Source: Vreelandella venusta (GTDB lineage Bacteria; Pseudomonadota; Gammaproteobacteria; Pseudomonadales; Halomonadaceae). From it: DNA of 64,000 bases. Under the pieces are notes generated by a model. That model had not been told where the DNA came from. It searched no databases and saw only the letters and a program-made list of their open reading frames with translations. Position 1 is the stretch's first letter. Each line of letters begins with the position of its first letter. This document shows, one piece after another, positions 34,559 to 43,090 of this stretch. Position numbers and translations under genes: made by a program. The stretch lies in assembly GCF_007989605.1 (NCBI RefSeq), contig NZ_BJUL01000002.1, forward strand, positions 248,001-312,000, given 5' to 3'.

Positions 34559-35674
34559 TTAGTAATGCAAGATCGATACACTGCGCACTAGCGCTGTCAC
34601 CTGCTTACCTACAGCGAGTTTCATTTCATCTGAGGACTTGCGAGTTAAGCGTGATCTAAGGTGAATAGAACCAAGGCTCAACAGCAGCTCCACCGAGTGT
34701 GGGCTGGTGGGCAACGTTTCCATTTTTTTAATAGTAGCCGCGAGTTGATTACGGTAGCTGGTGTCCTTTGTCGGTGAGAGTGCCAAGGCAATATCCCGTG
34801 CAAAGATACGTACGCGCAAACGGCTGCCGATAGGCGCTGATATACCCGGTATTATTAATTGGTGACACTTATCAAGCGCAAGATGGGTTAGCTGGTATAC
34901 ATCGTCATGTTCGACAACTCGACCTTCGATAATCGAGGCGGCATCGAACCCTCCCAGCTCCTCGGTTAAATCAAAGCGCTGCAAAAGATCATGCAATGGA
35001 TCGCTAGCGATAACGCGCCCAGCTTTCATCAGTACGAGATGATCAGCAATTGCAGAGATCTCTTCGGGGTCGTGGCTGACGTAAATCACCGGGATTTGAA
35101 CTTGGCGAGTCAGTCGCGCAATGAAGCGCAACAGCTCTTGCTTACGTGGCCCATCCAATCCGGAGAGTGGTTCATCCATTAGCAGTAGCTGAGGATCGCT
35201 CAGTAGTGCCCTGCCTATGGCGACTCGGCGAGCTTCGCCGCCCGAAAGCGTGCCTGGTATCCGCTCAAGTAAATGCCCGATGCCAAGCAATTCGACAATC
35301 TCATCGAAGCGGTGAGTTGCTCGTTTAGGCATGCCGTAGGTGAGGTTGCCTCGCACTCGGTAATGAGGAAAAAGACGCGCCTCCTGGAACACAACGCCAA
35401 TGCGCCGTTGATGGGCGGGTACATTCTGGCGCTGTTGGGTGTCTAGTAGCACCTGGTCGCCGAGCTGCAGTTTGCCTACGTCGGGTTTGTCCAAGCCTGC
35501 AATAATGCGCAGTAGGCTGGTTTTGCCGCTTCCTGATCTGCCAAAAATACCGGTCACACCGCTAGCGGGCAGCGTGAGCGATGCTTGCAGCTGGAAGTTA
35601 CCAAGACGCTGTTCAACAGAGAGCGATAGCGATGAATGGGAAGAGGCGTCGGGGGACGTTGGGTTAGTAGGCAT
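34559..35674 (-). CDS. modC: molybdate ABC transporter ATP-binding protein ModC
   Basis: ATPase of 371 residues. Walker A GRSGSGKTS, signature LSGGEARRVAIGRAL, Walker B LLLMDEPLSGLD, then a C-terminal TOBE domain (IPGISAPIGSRLRVRIFARDIALAL) that is typical of ModC. The longer frame starts at GTG 35677; ATG 35674 is better placed behind AGGAAC. It overlaps modB by 11 nt. Energises molybdate import. Confidence 0.93.
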   Translation of the reverse strand: MPTNPTSPDASSHSSLSLSVEQRLGNFQLQASLTLPASGVTGIFGRSGSGKTSLLRIIAGLDKPDVGKLQLGDQVLLDTQQRQNVPAHQRRIGVVFQEARLFPHYRVRGNLTYGMPKRATHRFDEIVELLGIGHLLERIPGTLSGGEARRVAIGRALLSDPQLLLMDEPLSGLDGPRKQELLRFIARLTRQVQIPVIYVSHDPEEISAIADHLVLMKAGRVIASDPLHDLLQRFDLTEELGGFDAASIIEGRVVEHDDVYQLTHLALDKCHQLIIPGISAPIGSRLRVRIFARDIALALSPTKDTSYRNQLAATIKKMETLPTSPHSVELLLSLGSIHLRSRLTRKSSDEMKLAVGKQVTALVRSVSILHY

Positions 35675-36365
35675 CACGTTCCTGTAAACGCTGTTGGGTG
35701 CGGCGCGCTAGCCATTCAGAGGCAATTAACGAGAGCAGGGCAATAATGATGGCGAGAAAACATAGCCGTGCCGCAGCGGCTTCCTGACCGGGTGTCTGAA
35801 TTAGCGTATAGAGTGCTAGGGGTAAGGTGCGCGTTTCACCAGGGATATTAGAGGCGAAAGTGATAGTGGCACCGAACTCGGAAAGCGCGCGAGCAAAAGC
35901 CAGCACGGTACCTGTTAGCAGGCCGGGGATCGCCAGCGGCAATGTGATGGTAGTGAATACCCGCCAGCGACTAGCGCCTAGCGTGCTGGCAGCCGCTTCG
36001 AGTTTGGGGTCAACAGCCTCAAGGGATAAACGCAGAGCCCTCACCAGTAACGGAAACGCCATTACGCCGCTAGCAACGGCTGCCCCTTGCCAAGTAAATG
36101 GCAATGATACGCCTAAGTTGCTGTAAAGCCATTGACCAAACATCCCTTGCCTGCCCAAGCCAATTAACAGTAGATATCCCACAACCACGGGCGGCAGAAC
36201 CAGTGGCAAGTGTATCAAACCATTGACCAATGCTTTCCCGCGAAAATGATAGCGGGCTAGCCACCAAGCGACGGCAATGCCTGGGGGCAATATCCATGCA
36301 ACCGCCGCTAAGCCGATCAGTAAGCTTAGGCGAATAGCCTCCCACTCCGCTGGAGAAAGCGTCAC
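35664..36365 (-). CDS. modB: molybdate ABC transporter permease ModB
   Basis: Permease of 233 residues with five membrane segments. The ABC permease EAA loop reads EAAASTLGASRWRVFTTITLPLAIPGLL, followed by ALSEFGATITFASNIPGETRTLPLALY, characteristic of ModB. The GTG start overlaps the modA stop (GTGA). Forms the molybdate channel with ModC. Confidence 0.95.
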   Translation of the reverse strand: MTLSPAEWEAIRLSLLIGLAAVAWILPPGIAVAWWLARYHFRGKALVNGLIHLPLVLPPVVVGYLLLIGLGRQGMFGQWLYSNLGVSLPFTWQGAAVASGVMAFPLLVRALRLSLEAVDPKLEAAASTLGASRWRVFTTITLPLAIPGLLTGTVLAFARALSEFGATITFASNIPGETRTLPLALYTLIQTPGQEAAAARLCFLAIIIALLSLIASEWLARRTQQRLQERDAY

Positions 36366-37150
36366 GGTGCACTGATGCTTGTGTCAAAGCCGTGCTCGGC
36401 AAAGATAGCGAGGGCTTCTTCACTGGCTAGCCACTCTCGTAGCGCCACGGCAGCAGCGTTTTGCTCGGCATCAATCAGGGCGATGGGGTACGTAATGGGG
36501 TCGTGGCTGGCGGCTGGGAATAACCCAAGTACCCTGACGGCCTTGCTGGCAAAAGCATCCGTTTGATACACCACACCGATGGGTGTTTCTTCACGCTCTA
36601 CCAGCGCTAATGCAGCGCGCACATCACTGCCACGGGCTAGGCGCGGCGCTAGAGCTTCCCATTCGCCCAGTGTCTCCAGTGCTTGCTGGGTATAGATACC
36701 GGCCGGTACATGGTCTGGGTCTCCCACGGACAGTCGGTCGCGCTCGCCTAATAGCGTTTCAATAGCGATGCCTTCCCCCGGGGTGAACTGCATTGGCACG
36801 CTATCGCTGGCACTAACAAGCGCCAATCGATTTTGCAGTAAATCCCTACGTTGCTGCACATTGATATGCTGATCTTCAAGCCAATCCATCCACGTCACAT
36901 TTGCGGAAAGAAATAGCTGCGCGGGACTGCCGCTGGCGATTTGTCGAGCAAGGGTAGACGACGAAGCATAAATCGCGGTCACATCAACGTCATTATGTGT
37001 TTCATAAACCGCAATGGCATCGTTTAGCGCATCGGTCAGCGACGCAGCGGCTGCAACGTGCACATTGTCGCTCGCGAGCGCTGATGCCGTCGGAAGGCTA
37101 AATAGAATAACGCTGGCAAGCAGGCGATTGTTCACACCGAAGTTAAGCAT
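36362..37150 (-). CDS. modA: molybdate-binding protein ModA
   Basis: Periplasmic receptor of 262 residues with signal peptide (cleavage near ALASD). Typical ModA pattern: VHVAAAASLTDALNDAI, YASSSTLARQIASGSPAQLFLSAN, GDPDHVPAGIYTQQALE and GVVYQTDAFA. It delivers molybdate (or tungstate) to ModBC. The ModE-like box lies 11-34 nt upstream of the start, so it probably covers the promoter. First gene of modABC. Confidence 0.95.
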   Translation of the reverse strand: MLNFGVNNRLLASVILFSLPTASALASDNVHVAAAASLTDALNDAIAVYETHNDVDVTAIYASSSTLARQIASGSPAQLFLSANVTWMDWLEDQHINVQQRRDLLQNRLALVSASDSVPMQFTPGEGIAIETLLGERDRLSVGDPDHVPAGIYTQQALETLGEWEALAPRLARGSDVRAALALVEREETPIGVVYQTDAFASKAVRVLGLFPAASHDPITYPIALIDAEQNAAAVALREWLASEEALAIFAEHGFDTSISAP

Positions 37151-37160
37151 CGTTTTATTC

Positions 37161-37184
37161 CGCTATTTCCACATGGATATAGCG
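37161..37184 (-). promoter_or_regulatory. ModE-like operator upstream of modA
   Basis: CGCTATTT (37161-37168) and ATATAGCG (37177-37184) form an inverted repeat with an 8-nt spacer, one mismatch in 8, and match the E. coli-type ModE box (CGNTATAT...ATATANCG). A flanking C/G pair extends it. Confidence 0.75.
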
Positions 37185-37242
37185 GAGATTAGCGAATACT
37201 TAGCGCGTGTTCAATGACAAATAACGCGTGGCTGGATGGCGA

Positions 37243-37629
37243 TCAATCATTGTCGCGCTCGGCATCATCAAAAGGTGACAGAAGCGCTAGCAGTGCTTTG
37301 GCATCGTCAGGCGTTGCCATCACAAATTGCTTTTCCAGTGCTCGATAGTGGGTAAGTACTTGTTTTCCAATCTCTGTTAGGTGTGCTCCACCTCGTGCAT
37401 TTCCACCGGAACTTGTGACTACCAGCGGTGATAAAAAGTAGCCGTTCATAGTTTCGAGCAGTTGCCAGGCTTTTTTATAACTCATGTTCAGCGCGCGGCC
37501 CGCCGCAGAAATTGAGCCGGTTTGATCAATCATTTCCAACAGGTCAGCCTTACCAGGGCCAATTACCACGTCGTGGTTTAACGCTAAGCGCAACTGGAAG
37601 GTAGGGGAAGGGTGATGGGTGCGTGTCAT
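37243..37629 (-). CDS. ModE-type winged-helix regulator lacking molybdate-binding domains
   Basis: A 128-residue protein equal to the N-terminal part of ModE: ADLLEMIDQTGSISAAGRALNMSYKKAWQLLETMN is the LysR-like winged helix, followed by a dimerisation helix (EIGKQVLTHYRALEKQF). The TOBE molybdate-binding pair of full ModE is missing, so it may bind DNA without sensing molybdate directly, or rely on another sensor. It sits upstream of modABC with the ModE-like box in the 92-nt gap, so it is the obvious candidate to bind it. Confidence 0.85.
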   Translation of the reverse strand: MTRTHHPSPTFQLRLALNHDVVIGPGKADLLEMIDQTGSISAAGRALNMSYKKAWQLLETMNGYFLSPLVVTSSGGNARGGAHLTEIGKQVLTHYRALEKQFVMATPDDAKALLALLSPFDDAERDND

Positions 37630-37769
37630 TATTGAACTCTGCTGATGACTATGTGCGTATCAGTTTAGCAACGATACAGTCCCCAGCGCTTACCATTTAG
37701 TGGTTGGCGAAGAAGCGGTCCCAGCCAAGGTTAACAAGGCTTTGGCCTTCTTCTAACAGCGTTGAAGGT

Positions 37770-37817
37770 TGCTCCAACGTGGTGCGCTTATCCATTTTGA
37801 CGCTCTTTTTTGGTGCT
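37770..37817 (+). promoter_or_regulatory. two NtrC-like sites upstream of ureD
   Basis: Site 1 (37770-37786) reads TGCTCC-AACGT-GGTGCG, 10 of 12 defined bases of TGCACC-N5-GGTGCA. Site 2 (37801-37817) reads CGCTCT-TTTTT-GGTGCT, 8 of 12. Centres are 31 bp apart (three helical turns), about -140 and -109 from the predicted start. The rest of the 318-bp gap holds no gene I can support. Confidence 0.6.
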
Positions 37818-37891
37818 CAAGACCGTTATTGGCTAACAATCTCAAGGCTTAAGTTATTGTGTCGACAAAGAAACGTGGTTTTTCACCATTT

Positions 37892-37907
37892 TGGCGCACT
37901 CCTTGCA
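37892..37907 (+). promoter_or_regulatory. sigma54 promoter of ureD
   Basis: TGGCGCACTCCTTGCA with GG at 37893-37894 and GC at 37905-37906, exactly 10 nt apart. Predicted start about 37918, 30 nt before the ureD ATG. An NtrC-like palindrome (37882-37898, 10 of 12) overlaps the -24 element. Confidence 0.85.
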
Positions 37908-37947
37908 TTTCAAGTTGAAATATTGACCAACTGGAAGCGATAGCGCC

Positions 37948-38832
37948 ATGACTCTGTGTGAACTTGCGACACCTGCCGTTAGCTCAGGCCATCGCTTTGA
38001 TGGCGAACGCCACTGGGCGGCATCGCTGGCGCTACGTTTTGCTAACCGTGAGGGCACAACCCGATTGGTGCAGGCTCGTCACCAAGGGCCGCTACGAGTA
38101 CAGCGGCCGTTTTACCCAGAAGGCAGCACGGAAGCTTGCCATGTGTACGTGCTGCATCCACCCGGTGGTTTAGTCAGTGGCGATGCCCTGACGATTCGCG
38201 CCCACATCGAGCGTGATGCCCATGCGCTGCTCACCACGCCTGCGGCTAACAAGCTTTATAAAGCTGACAGTCAGGGCGTTGCCTGGAACCAACAGACTGA
38301 GCTTAACGTGGAAGATGGCGGCATCCTTGAGTGGCTTCCTCAAGAAACGATCGCCTTTGATGGCTCCAAAGGCGCTCAGCGAACGCATATTGCGTTGCAT
38401 GGCAGTGCCCGTTGCCTGGGCTGGGAAATCATGGCGCTGGGTCGCCCCGCCAGTGAACTTCCCTATGTAACAGGCCGTATTGAGCAGCACTTTCGTTTAA
38501 CCCTAGATGGCAAGCCGCTGTGGCTTGAACGCCAACCGTTGGATCCTGCACATCCGCGTTTTAACGGGCGCTGGGGGCAGGGGGGCGCCACGGTGCAAGC
38601 CACGCTATGGGCGGTGGGCTTAGAAAATGCCGGTGTGGCGATTGATGAGCTACGCGAAGCGCTGCCGGATAACCCGCGCTGGGCGGTTACCCTTCGCCAG
38701 GGCGTGCTGTTATTACGTTATCTCGGAAACTCACGCAATGAAGCCTGGGCGCTGTGTGAGCAGGCGTGGCATGTACTGCGCCCGCACTGGATCGCGCGTG
38801 TCGCCCACACACCGCGCATTTGGTTAACCTAA
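37948..38832 (+). CDS. ureD: urease accessory protein UreD
   Basis: Accessory protein of 294 residues that binds apo-urease and, with UreF and UreG, guides nickel into the active site. UreD signatures: GPLRVQRPFYPEGSTEACHVYVLHPPGG (start of this region), GDALTIRAHIERDAHALLTTPAANKLYK and WLPQETIAFDGS. Full length. It is unusual in standing alone, about 8.8 kb from ureA, with its own sigma54 promoter 30 nt upstream. The genes after it belong to siderophore uptake. Confidence 0.94.
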   Translation: MTLCELATPAVSSGHRFDGERHWAASLALRFANREGTTRLVQARHQGPLRVQRPFYPEGSTEACHVYVLHPPGGLVSGDALTIRAHIERDAHALLTTPAANKLYKADSQGVAWNQQTELNVEDGGILEWLPQETIAFDGSKGAQRTHIALHGSARCLGWEIMALGRPASELPYVTGRIEQHFRLTLDGKPLWLERQPLDPAHPRFNGRWGQGGATVQATLWAVGLENAGVAIDELREALPDNPRWAVTLRQGVLLLRYLGNSRNEAWALCEQAWHVLRPHWIARVAHTPRIWLT

Positions 38833-38860
38833 ACGTTGTGCAGCAGGTGCTAAATAAGTT

Positions 38861-38894
38861 ATTTGCACTAATGCAAATGAAAACCTTTTGCATT
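38861..38894. promoter_or_regulatory. overlapping dyads upstream of the DUF3649 gene
   Basis: ATTTGCA-CTAA-TGCAAAT (38861-38878) is a perfect 7-bp inverted repeat. AATGCAAA (38870-38877) also pairs with TTTGCATT (38887-38894). TTTGCA thus occurs three times in alternating orientation, 36-69 nt before the DUF3649 start. Probably a regulator site for the siderophore-uptake genes. Confidence 0.5.
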
Positions 38895-38929
38895 AAAGTG
38901 GTGGTCTGTGACCTGCACCGAGATGCACC

Positions 38930-39211
38930 ATGCTGCTCAACGTCTTATCCTCTTCCTATTGGCTGCTGATCTTACGCATCCTGGCCGCGACGCTTGGCGG
39001 CTATATCGTTGCTGCACTGTTCTCGGTGGCAGCGCTTGGCTTACCGCTAGATACAATGATGTCTCTGCGTATCGGCATGATGGGAAGCTTCATTATTTGG
39101 GCGGGCGTGGCGATCTGGTCGTTTATCACGCCGAGTTTGATACGTCTTTGGGGGGCTATCGGTCTAGCCATTGGCGGCCTTCTAGTGGTGGCTAACTATG
39201 GCGTCCACTAA
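38930..39211 (+). CDS. DUF3649 small membrane protein
   Basis: A 93-residue protein with three predicted membrane helices (LRILAATLGGYIVAALFSVAALG, then GMMGSFIIWAGVAIWSF, then GAIGLAIGGLLVVANYG). It fits the DUF3649 family, which occurs in iron/siderophore uptake loci. Function unknown; probably part of a membrane complex with the next two genes. Its end overlaps the PepSY start by 14 nt. Confidence 0.7.
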   Translation: MLLNVLSSSYWLLILRILAATLGGYIVAALFSVAALGLPLDTMMSLRIGMMGSFIIWAGVAIWSFITPSLIRLWGAIGLAIGGLLVVANYGVH

Positions 39212-40745
39212 GCGCAGCGTGAGGCGTAATATGGCTCAGCTGCACACATGGTGCGGCTTGTTGGCTGCTTGGCTGCTATTCGCCGTTTTTCTGACGGGCA
39301 CTCTGAGTTACTTCAAAGAGAGTATCTCGTTGTGGATGCAGCCCGAACTTCCGAGTGCCGCCGCGAATGCTGAGTGGGACAATCGACGCCTGGCGGATTA
39401 CTGGCAGCACTATCTTACTGAACATGCTTCCTCAGCGAGAAGCTGGCAGATCACCTTCCCTAATGAGCGCGAGGCTGTTTCGACAGCTGTCTGGTTTGGG
39501 CAGGATGGGAGAGAGCGATCAATACTTGACCCAACCACTCTGACGTTGGTTACCCCGCGAGAAACGCGTGGGGGGGATTTTTTCTATCGATTCCATTTCC
39601 AATTACATCATCTGCCCGCCATCTATGGCCGCTGGATCGTTGGTATCGCCACCATGATGATGTTCGTGGCAATCATTAGCGGCGTGATAACCCATAAAAA
39701 AATCCTGCGCGACTTTTTTGCTTTCCGGCCCCAAAAGGGCGCGCGCAGTTGGCTTGATGCGCACAATGCATTTTCGGTGTTAGCGCTACCTTTTCAGTTA
39801 ATGATTACCTACACCGGCTTGATAACACTCATGTCGCTCTATATGCCTTGGGGAGTAGAGCGCGCGTTTCCCGATGCTGACGCGCGTCGCCAAGCGACCA
39901 GTGAGCTGCATGCCTTTCCACTCTCCGGCCCGGCTACGGGGCAGCCTGCAGCGTTATATGCCCTTAGCGAAATGGTCGGTGATGCTGAAGCGCATTGGCA
40001 GAAGCCGGTGCAGTCCTTAAGGATTAGCCACCCGGGGGATGCAGGTGCGCGTGCCGTGGTTTGGCAAAGTACCCACGAGGCATTATCCGCGCACCGCCCA
40101 CAACGTATCTATGCGGCCAGTTCGGGCGCATTGTTAGCAGAGACTCAGCCGCAACGCATTGATGAACAAGCACATGGCATTATGGTGGGGTTACATGCCG
40201 GCCGTTTTGCCGACTGGGGCATGCGCTGGATCTATTTTGCGTTAGGGGCTGCTGGGTGTGGCATGGTGGCAACTGGGCTACTGCTGTGGACGTCAAAGCG
40301 TAAGCATAAGAAGGGCGGCGTAGTGGGGATGTGGTGTGTCGAGCGGCTTAATATAGCCACGTTGGCTGGCATGCCGATTGCCGTATTGGCCTTTTTCGCC
40401 AGCAATCGACTTTTACCGGTGGCGCTTAGTGGGCGCGCCCAATGGGAAATCCATTTTTTCTTTGCCGCCTGGCTACTGGCGCTGCTACACGCTGCCTTAA
40501 GACGCTCGGCCTCGCAGGCGTGGCGGGAGCAGTTAATTCTGATCGTTATCTTGTTGCTGTGCCTGCCAATACTTAATCTCTTGGTGCCTTCCTATCGTGT
40601 TCTAGGTGAGCTGACCGCAGGTAATTGGCAGCGTGTCAGCGTTGACCTGATCTGCTTGGTCAGCGCGCTGATCATCGTCTGGCAGATGAGGCGAGCCGCT
40701 AAAAAAACGCTTCCGCGTGTGCCACCTATTCAGGTGGCGTCATGA
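39198..40745 (+). CDS. PepSY-associated membrane protein, probable ferrisiderophore reductase
   Basis: A 515-residue PepSY_TM protein: a first helix with His (LHTWCGLLAAWLLFAVFLTGTL), a periplasmic PepSY domain, the pair FHFQLHHLPAIYGRWIVG and LDAHNAFSVLALPFQLMI with conserved His, a second PepSY region and four C-terminal helices. Relatives such as FoxB and FpvG reduce iron from imported siderophores at the inner membrane. Its position between DUF3649 and DUF3325 genes in a siderophore-uptake block supports the same role, by inference. Confidence 0.82.
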   Translation: MASTKRSVRRNMAQLHTWCGLLAAWLLFAVFLTGTLSYFKESISLWMQPELPSAAANAEWDNRRLADYWQHYLTEHASSARSWQITFPNEREAVSTAVWFGQDGRERSILDPTTLTLVTPRETRGGDFFYRFHFQLHHLPAIYGRWIVGIATMMMFVAIISGVITHKKILRDFFAFRPQKGARSWLDAHNAFSVLALPFQLMITYTGLITLMSLYMPWGVERAFPDADARRQATSELHAFPLSGPATGQPAALYALSEMVGDAEAHWQKPVQSLRISHPGDAGARAVVWQSTHEALSAHRPQRIYAASSGALLAETQPQRIDEQAHGIMVGLHAGRFADWGMRWIYFALGAAGCGMVATGLLLWTSKRKHKKGGVVGMWCVERLNIATLAGMPIAVLAFFASNRLLPVALSGRAQWEIHFFFAAWLLALLHAALRRSASQAWREQLILIVILLLCLPILNLLVPSYRVLGELTAGNWQRVSVDLICLVSALIIVWQMRRAAKKTLPRVPPIQVAS

Positions 40746-41017
40746 TGCTGATCACGCTGCTAGCACTCGGTACGCTGGGCTTTGCCTTAATTGCGCTGTC
40801 GGATAGCCGCCACCGACGCCGTTGTGGCCTTAAGCCTGCTCAACAAAAACCTTGGCTCTGGGCGGGCGGCGCGATACTCGGTTGGCCGCTTTGGTTGGCG
40901 ATGGAAACCTGGAGCACTGGGCTGGCAATAACGCTATGGTTGGGCTGTCTAAGTATCTCGGCGGGAGTGGTATTTCTTGGTTTGGCGATGTTTGAGCGCT
41001 TTCTCCAGCAGCGGTAG
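40742..41017 (+). CDS. DUF3325 small membrane protein
   Basis: A 91-residue protein with about three hydrophobic helices (LLALGTLGFALIALSDSRHRR, then WAGGAILGWPLWLAME, then AITLWLGCLSISAGVVFLGLAMF). DUF3325 proteins commonly follow PepSY proteins in iron-uptake loci. Its ATG overlaps the PepSY stop (ATGA), so the trio is translationally coupled. Ends next to the convergent FecCD permease. Confidence 0.72.
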   Translation: MMLITLLALGTLGFALIALSDSRHRRRCGLKPAQQKPWLWAGGAILGWPLWLAMETWSTGLAITLWLGCLSISAGVVFLGLAMFERFLQQR

Positions 41018-42067
41018 TTATCCCCGCCGCTGGCGATTTAATAAATAAACCAAATAGACGCCGCCCAGCCCGGCTGTTAAAACCCCGACGGGTAACGCCC
41101 CAGACGGTAATGAGTACTGAGCCGCTAAGTCTGCCGCTAACAGGAGCAGGGCTCCAACTACGCCCGCTGCTAAGGGGAGAGGTCCCGGTTTTCGCCACAG
41201 GCGTAACGCCAACTGGGGGGCGGCAAGTGACACAAACGCAATCGGCCCTACCGTCGCGACCGCGCCACCTGCTAGAAAAGCCCCCATTAAGGCACTTAAT
41301 AAGCGTGAGGCTGCCAGATTAACGCCGAGGCTTTTGGCGACGGGGTCGCCAAGCGCCATCAGACGCAGCCGGGGAGCTATCAGCACAACACCGGGCAGTA
41401 ACAGCAAACACAGGCCAAGCATTGGCCAAAGATCGTGCCACTGGCGTCCTGCTACGCTACCGCTAAGCCAAATCATCGCGTCTCGCGCTTGCTCTTGACC
41501 CAGCCAGGTCAAATTTAGCTGCACACCTGCTAGAGCCAAGGCATTGATAGCGATGCCAGCAATAATCATTGAAGAGGGGTGGCGAAAACCACGCCCAGAG
41601 CCGCTATAGACCGCCAGTGTGCCGATGATCGCACCTAGTGCGGCTCCTGTCGTGGTAGACATAATGCCCACCAACCAGCTGCTTGCCAGCAGTGCTCCCA
41701 GGCTAGCGCTGGCAGTAAGGCCGATAATATCGGGACTGCCTAACGGGTTGCGGGTGATGCCTTGAAACAGAGCGCCCGATACACCCAGCGCAAAGCCAGC
41801 ACACAGCGCGACGAATGCCCGTGGTAAGCGCAGCGTAAACGCCTGCCACTGTTCAAACGGTGTCGCATTACCTTGGATAAGGTGCCCAAGCGCTTCCTTG
41901 CTAAGCCCTTGGCTTCCTAGCATGAGAGAACCCAGTAATAGTCCTAAAGCGACGATACTGGCCAACACGTAGGGGGCTAAAGCACGGGGTGGCAAAAGAC
42001 AGGGCGGCAAACGCCAGGGGAGTAAAAGACGGGAGGCTGGCAGTAACGTATTAAAGCGTTTCATCAT
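41018..42067 (-). CDS. siderophore ABC transporter permease (FecCD family) 2
   Basis: FecCD permease of 349 residues, about nine membrane helices. Motifs: LRLPRAFVALCAGFALGVSGALFQGITRNPLGSPDIIGLTASA-type region (seen as NPLGSPDIIGL), then ALGDPVAKSLGVNL (coupling loop) and GPIAFVSLAAPQLAL. FepG-like. A longer hydrophilic N-terminus rich in Pro/Arg precedes helix 1. It starts 3 nt after the other permease. No ATP-binding gene accompanies the pair. Confidence 0.9.
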   Translation of the reverse strand: MMKRFNTLLPASRLLLPWRLPPCLLPPRALAPYVLASIVALGLLLGSLMLGSQGLSKEALGHLIQGNATPFEQWQAFTLRLPRAFVALCAGFALGVSGALFQGITRNPLGSPDIIGLTASASLGALLASSWLVGIMSTTTGAALGAIIGTLAVYSGSGRGFRHPSSMIIAGIAINALALAGVQLNLTWLGQEQARDAMIWLSGSVAGRQWHDLWPMLGLCLLLLPGVVLIAPRLRLMALGDPVAKSLGVNLAASRLLSALMGAFLAGGAVATVGPIAFVSLAAPQLALRLWRKPGPLPLAAGVVGALLLLAADLAAQYSLPSGALPVGVLTAGLGGVYLVYLLNRQRRG

Positions 42068-42070
42068 AAC

Positions 42071-43090
42071 TCACACACCGCGCTGGTTAATGCGCACAGC
42101 GACTAACAGAAATGGCGCGCCTAGCAGCGCTGTCAGGATCCCTGTCATGATTTCAGCAGGGCTTAGCAAAAGGCGGGCGAGCAGGTCTGCCACGATCATC
42201 ATAAGGGGGCCCATCACTAGGGCGATGGCAAGTTGCCAATAAACGTAATGACCGGCAATTTTTTTGGCCAATAAAGGCACGGCTAAGCCCACAAAGGCGA
42301 TAGGGCCCACCGTGGCGGTTGAAATCGCCGCTAGCAGCGCGCTACCGCTAAGCACCGCCAGCCTCAAACAACCCGCATTCAGCCCCAGCGCTTTGGTCAC
42401 GCCGTCACCCATTTGCAGGACGTGCAAAAAGCGCGGGAGGATAAACGACAGCCCTAGTCCGACCGTTATCCAGCCCAATAGTCGCTGAGCCTCATCTAAC
42501 GTATGCCCATTGATGGACCCAACGATCCAGAAGCGATAGTTAGCAAATAAGGCGGGGTGGGTAAGGGTAACGGCTTGTACGTAGGCAAAGAGAACGGCGT
42601 TAAGCGCCGCCCCTAACAGCAGCAGATGTGCTGGGTCATGCTGGCGGTAAGCGCTCTGAACGCCGACTAAAACAGCCACGCAAAGCGCGCCAGGTAGCGC
42701 TAACCAAAAAGCGCCTGCAGGCAGCGAGCCAAGCACCAAGCCAGCGGTTACCAGAGATGCGGCTGCGCCTGCATTGATGCCCAGCAGCCCAGGCTCGGCT
42801 AGCGGGTTGCGAGTTAAATTTTGTAGCAGTGTACCGGCGACAGCAAGTGCCGCGCCGGTGGCGATAGCGAGCAGTGTGCGTGACAGGCGAGCTTCCACTA
42901 AGTCGTTGGCGTAGCTAGTGTCTAGCGCTTGAAGTGCCCGCCATACTTGATAAGGGGAGAGGTGTTCTGCTCCGACTGAGAGATTGATCCAGCCAAACAG
43001 CAGTACCGCCCCCATTAGCCCAACCAGCCAGCGTGTTCGTTGCCGTAAAGAGGGAAATAGGCCGTTCTCCATACCCGCTTCAGCATTCAT
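42071..43090 (-). CDS. siderophore ABC transporter permease (FecCD family) 1
   Basis: FecCD permease of 339 residues, FepD-like. I start at ATG 43090, which overlaps the binding-protein stop (ATGA); the longer frame is unlikely. Motifs: RLSRTLLAIATGAALAVAGTLLQNLTRNPLAEPGLLGINAGA-type region (seen as NPLAEPGLLGIN), MGDGVTKALGLNAG and GPIAFVGLAVPLLAKK. Pairs with the next permease to pass ferrisiderophore into the cytosol. Confidence 0.9.
   Translation of the reverse strand: MNAEAGMENGLFPSLRQRTRWLVGLMGAVLLFGWINLSVGAEHLSPYQVWRALQALDTSYANDLVEARLSRTLLAIATGAALAVAGTLLQNLTRNPLAEPGLLGINAGAAASLVTAGLVLGSLPAGAFWLALPGALCVAVLVGVQSAYRQHDPAHLLLLGAALNAVLFAYVQAVTLTHPALFANYRFWIVGSINGHTLDEAQRLLGWITVGLGLSFILPRFLHVLQMGDGVTKALGLNAGCLRLAVLSGSALLAAISTATVGPIAFVGLAVPLLAKKIAGHYVYWQLAIALVMGPLMMIVADLLARLLLSPAEIMTGILTALLGAPFLLVAVRINQRGV

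Noticed and set aside
41018..43090. FecCD pair as vitamin B12 (BtuC) transporter
   Set aside because: Two separate permeases, a siderophore-type TonB receptor, a Fur box and a PchR-like regulator argue for iron; no cobalamin riboswitch seen.
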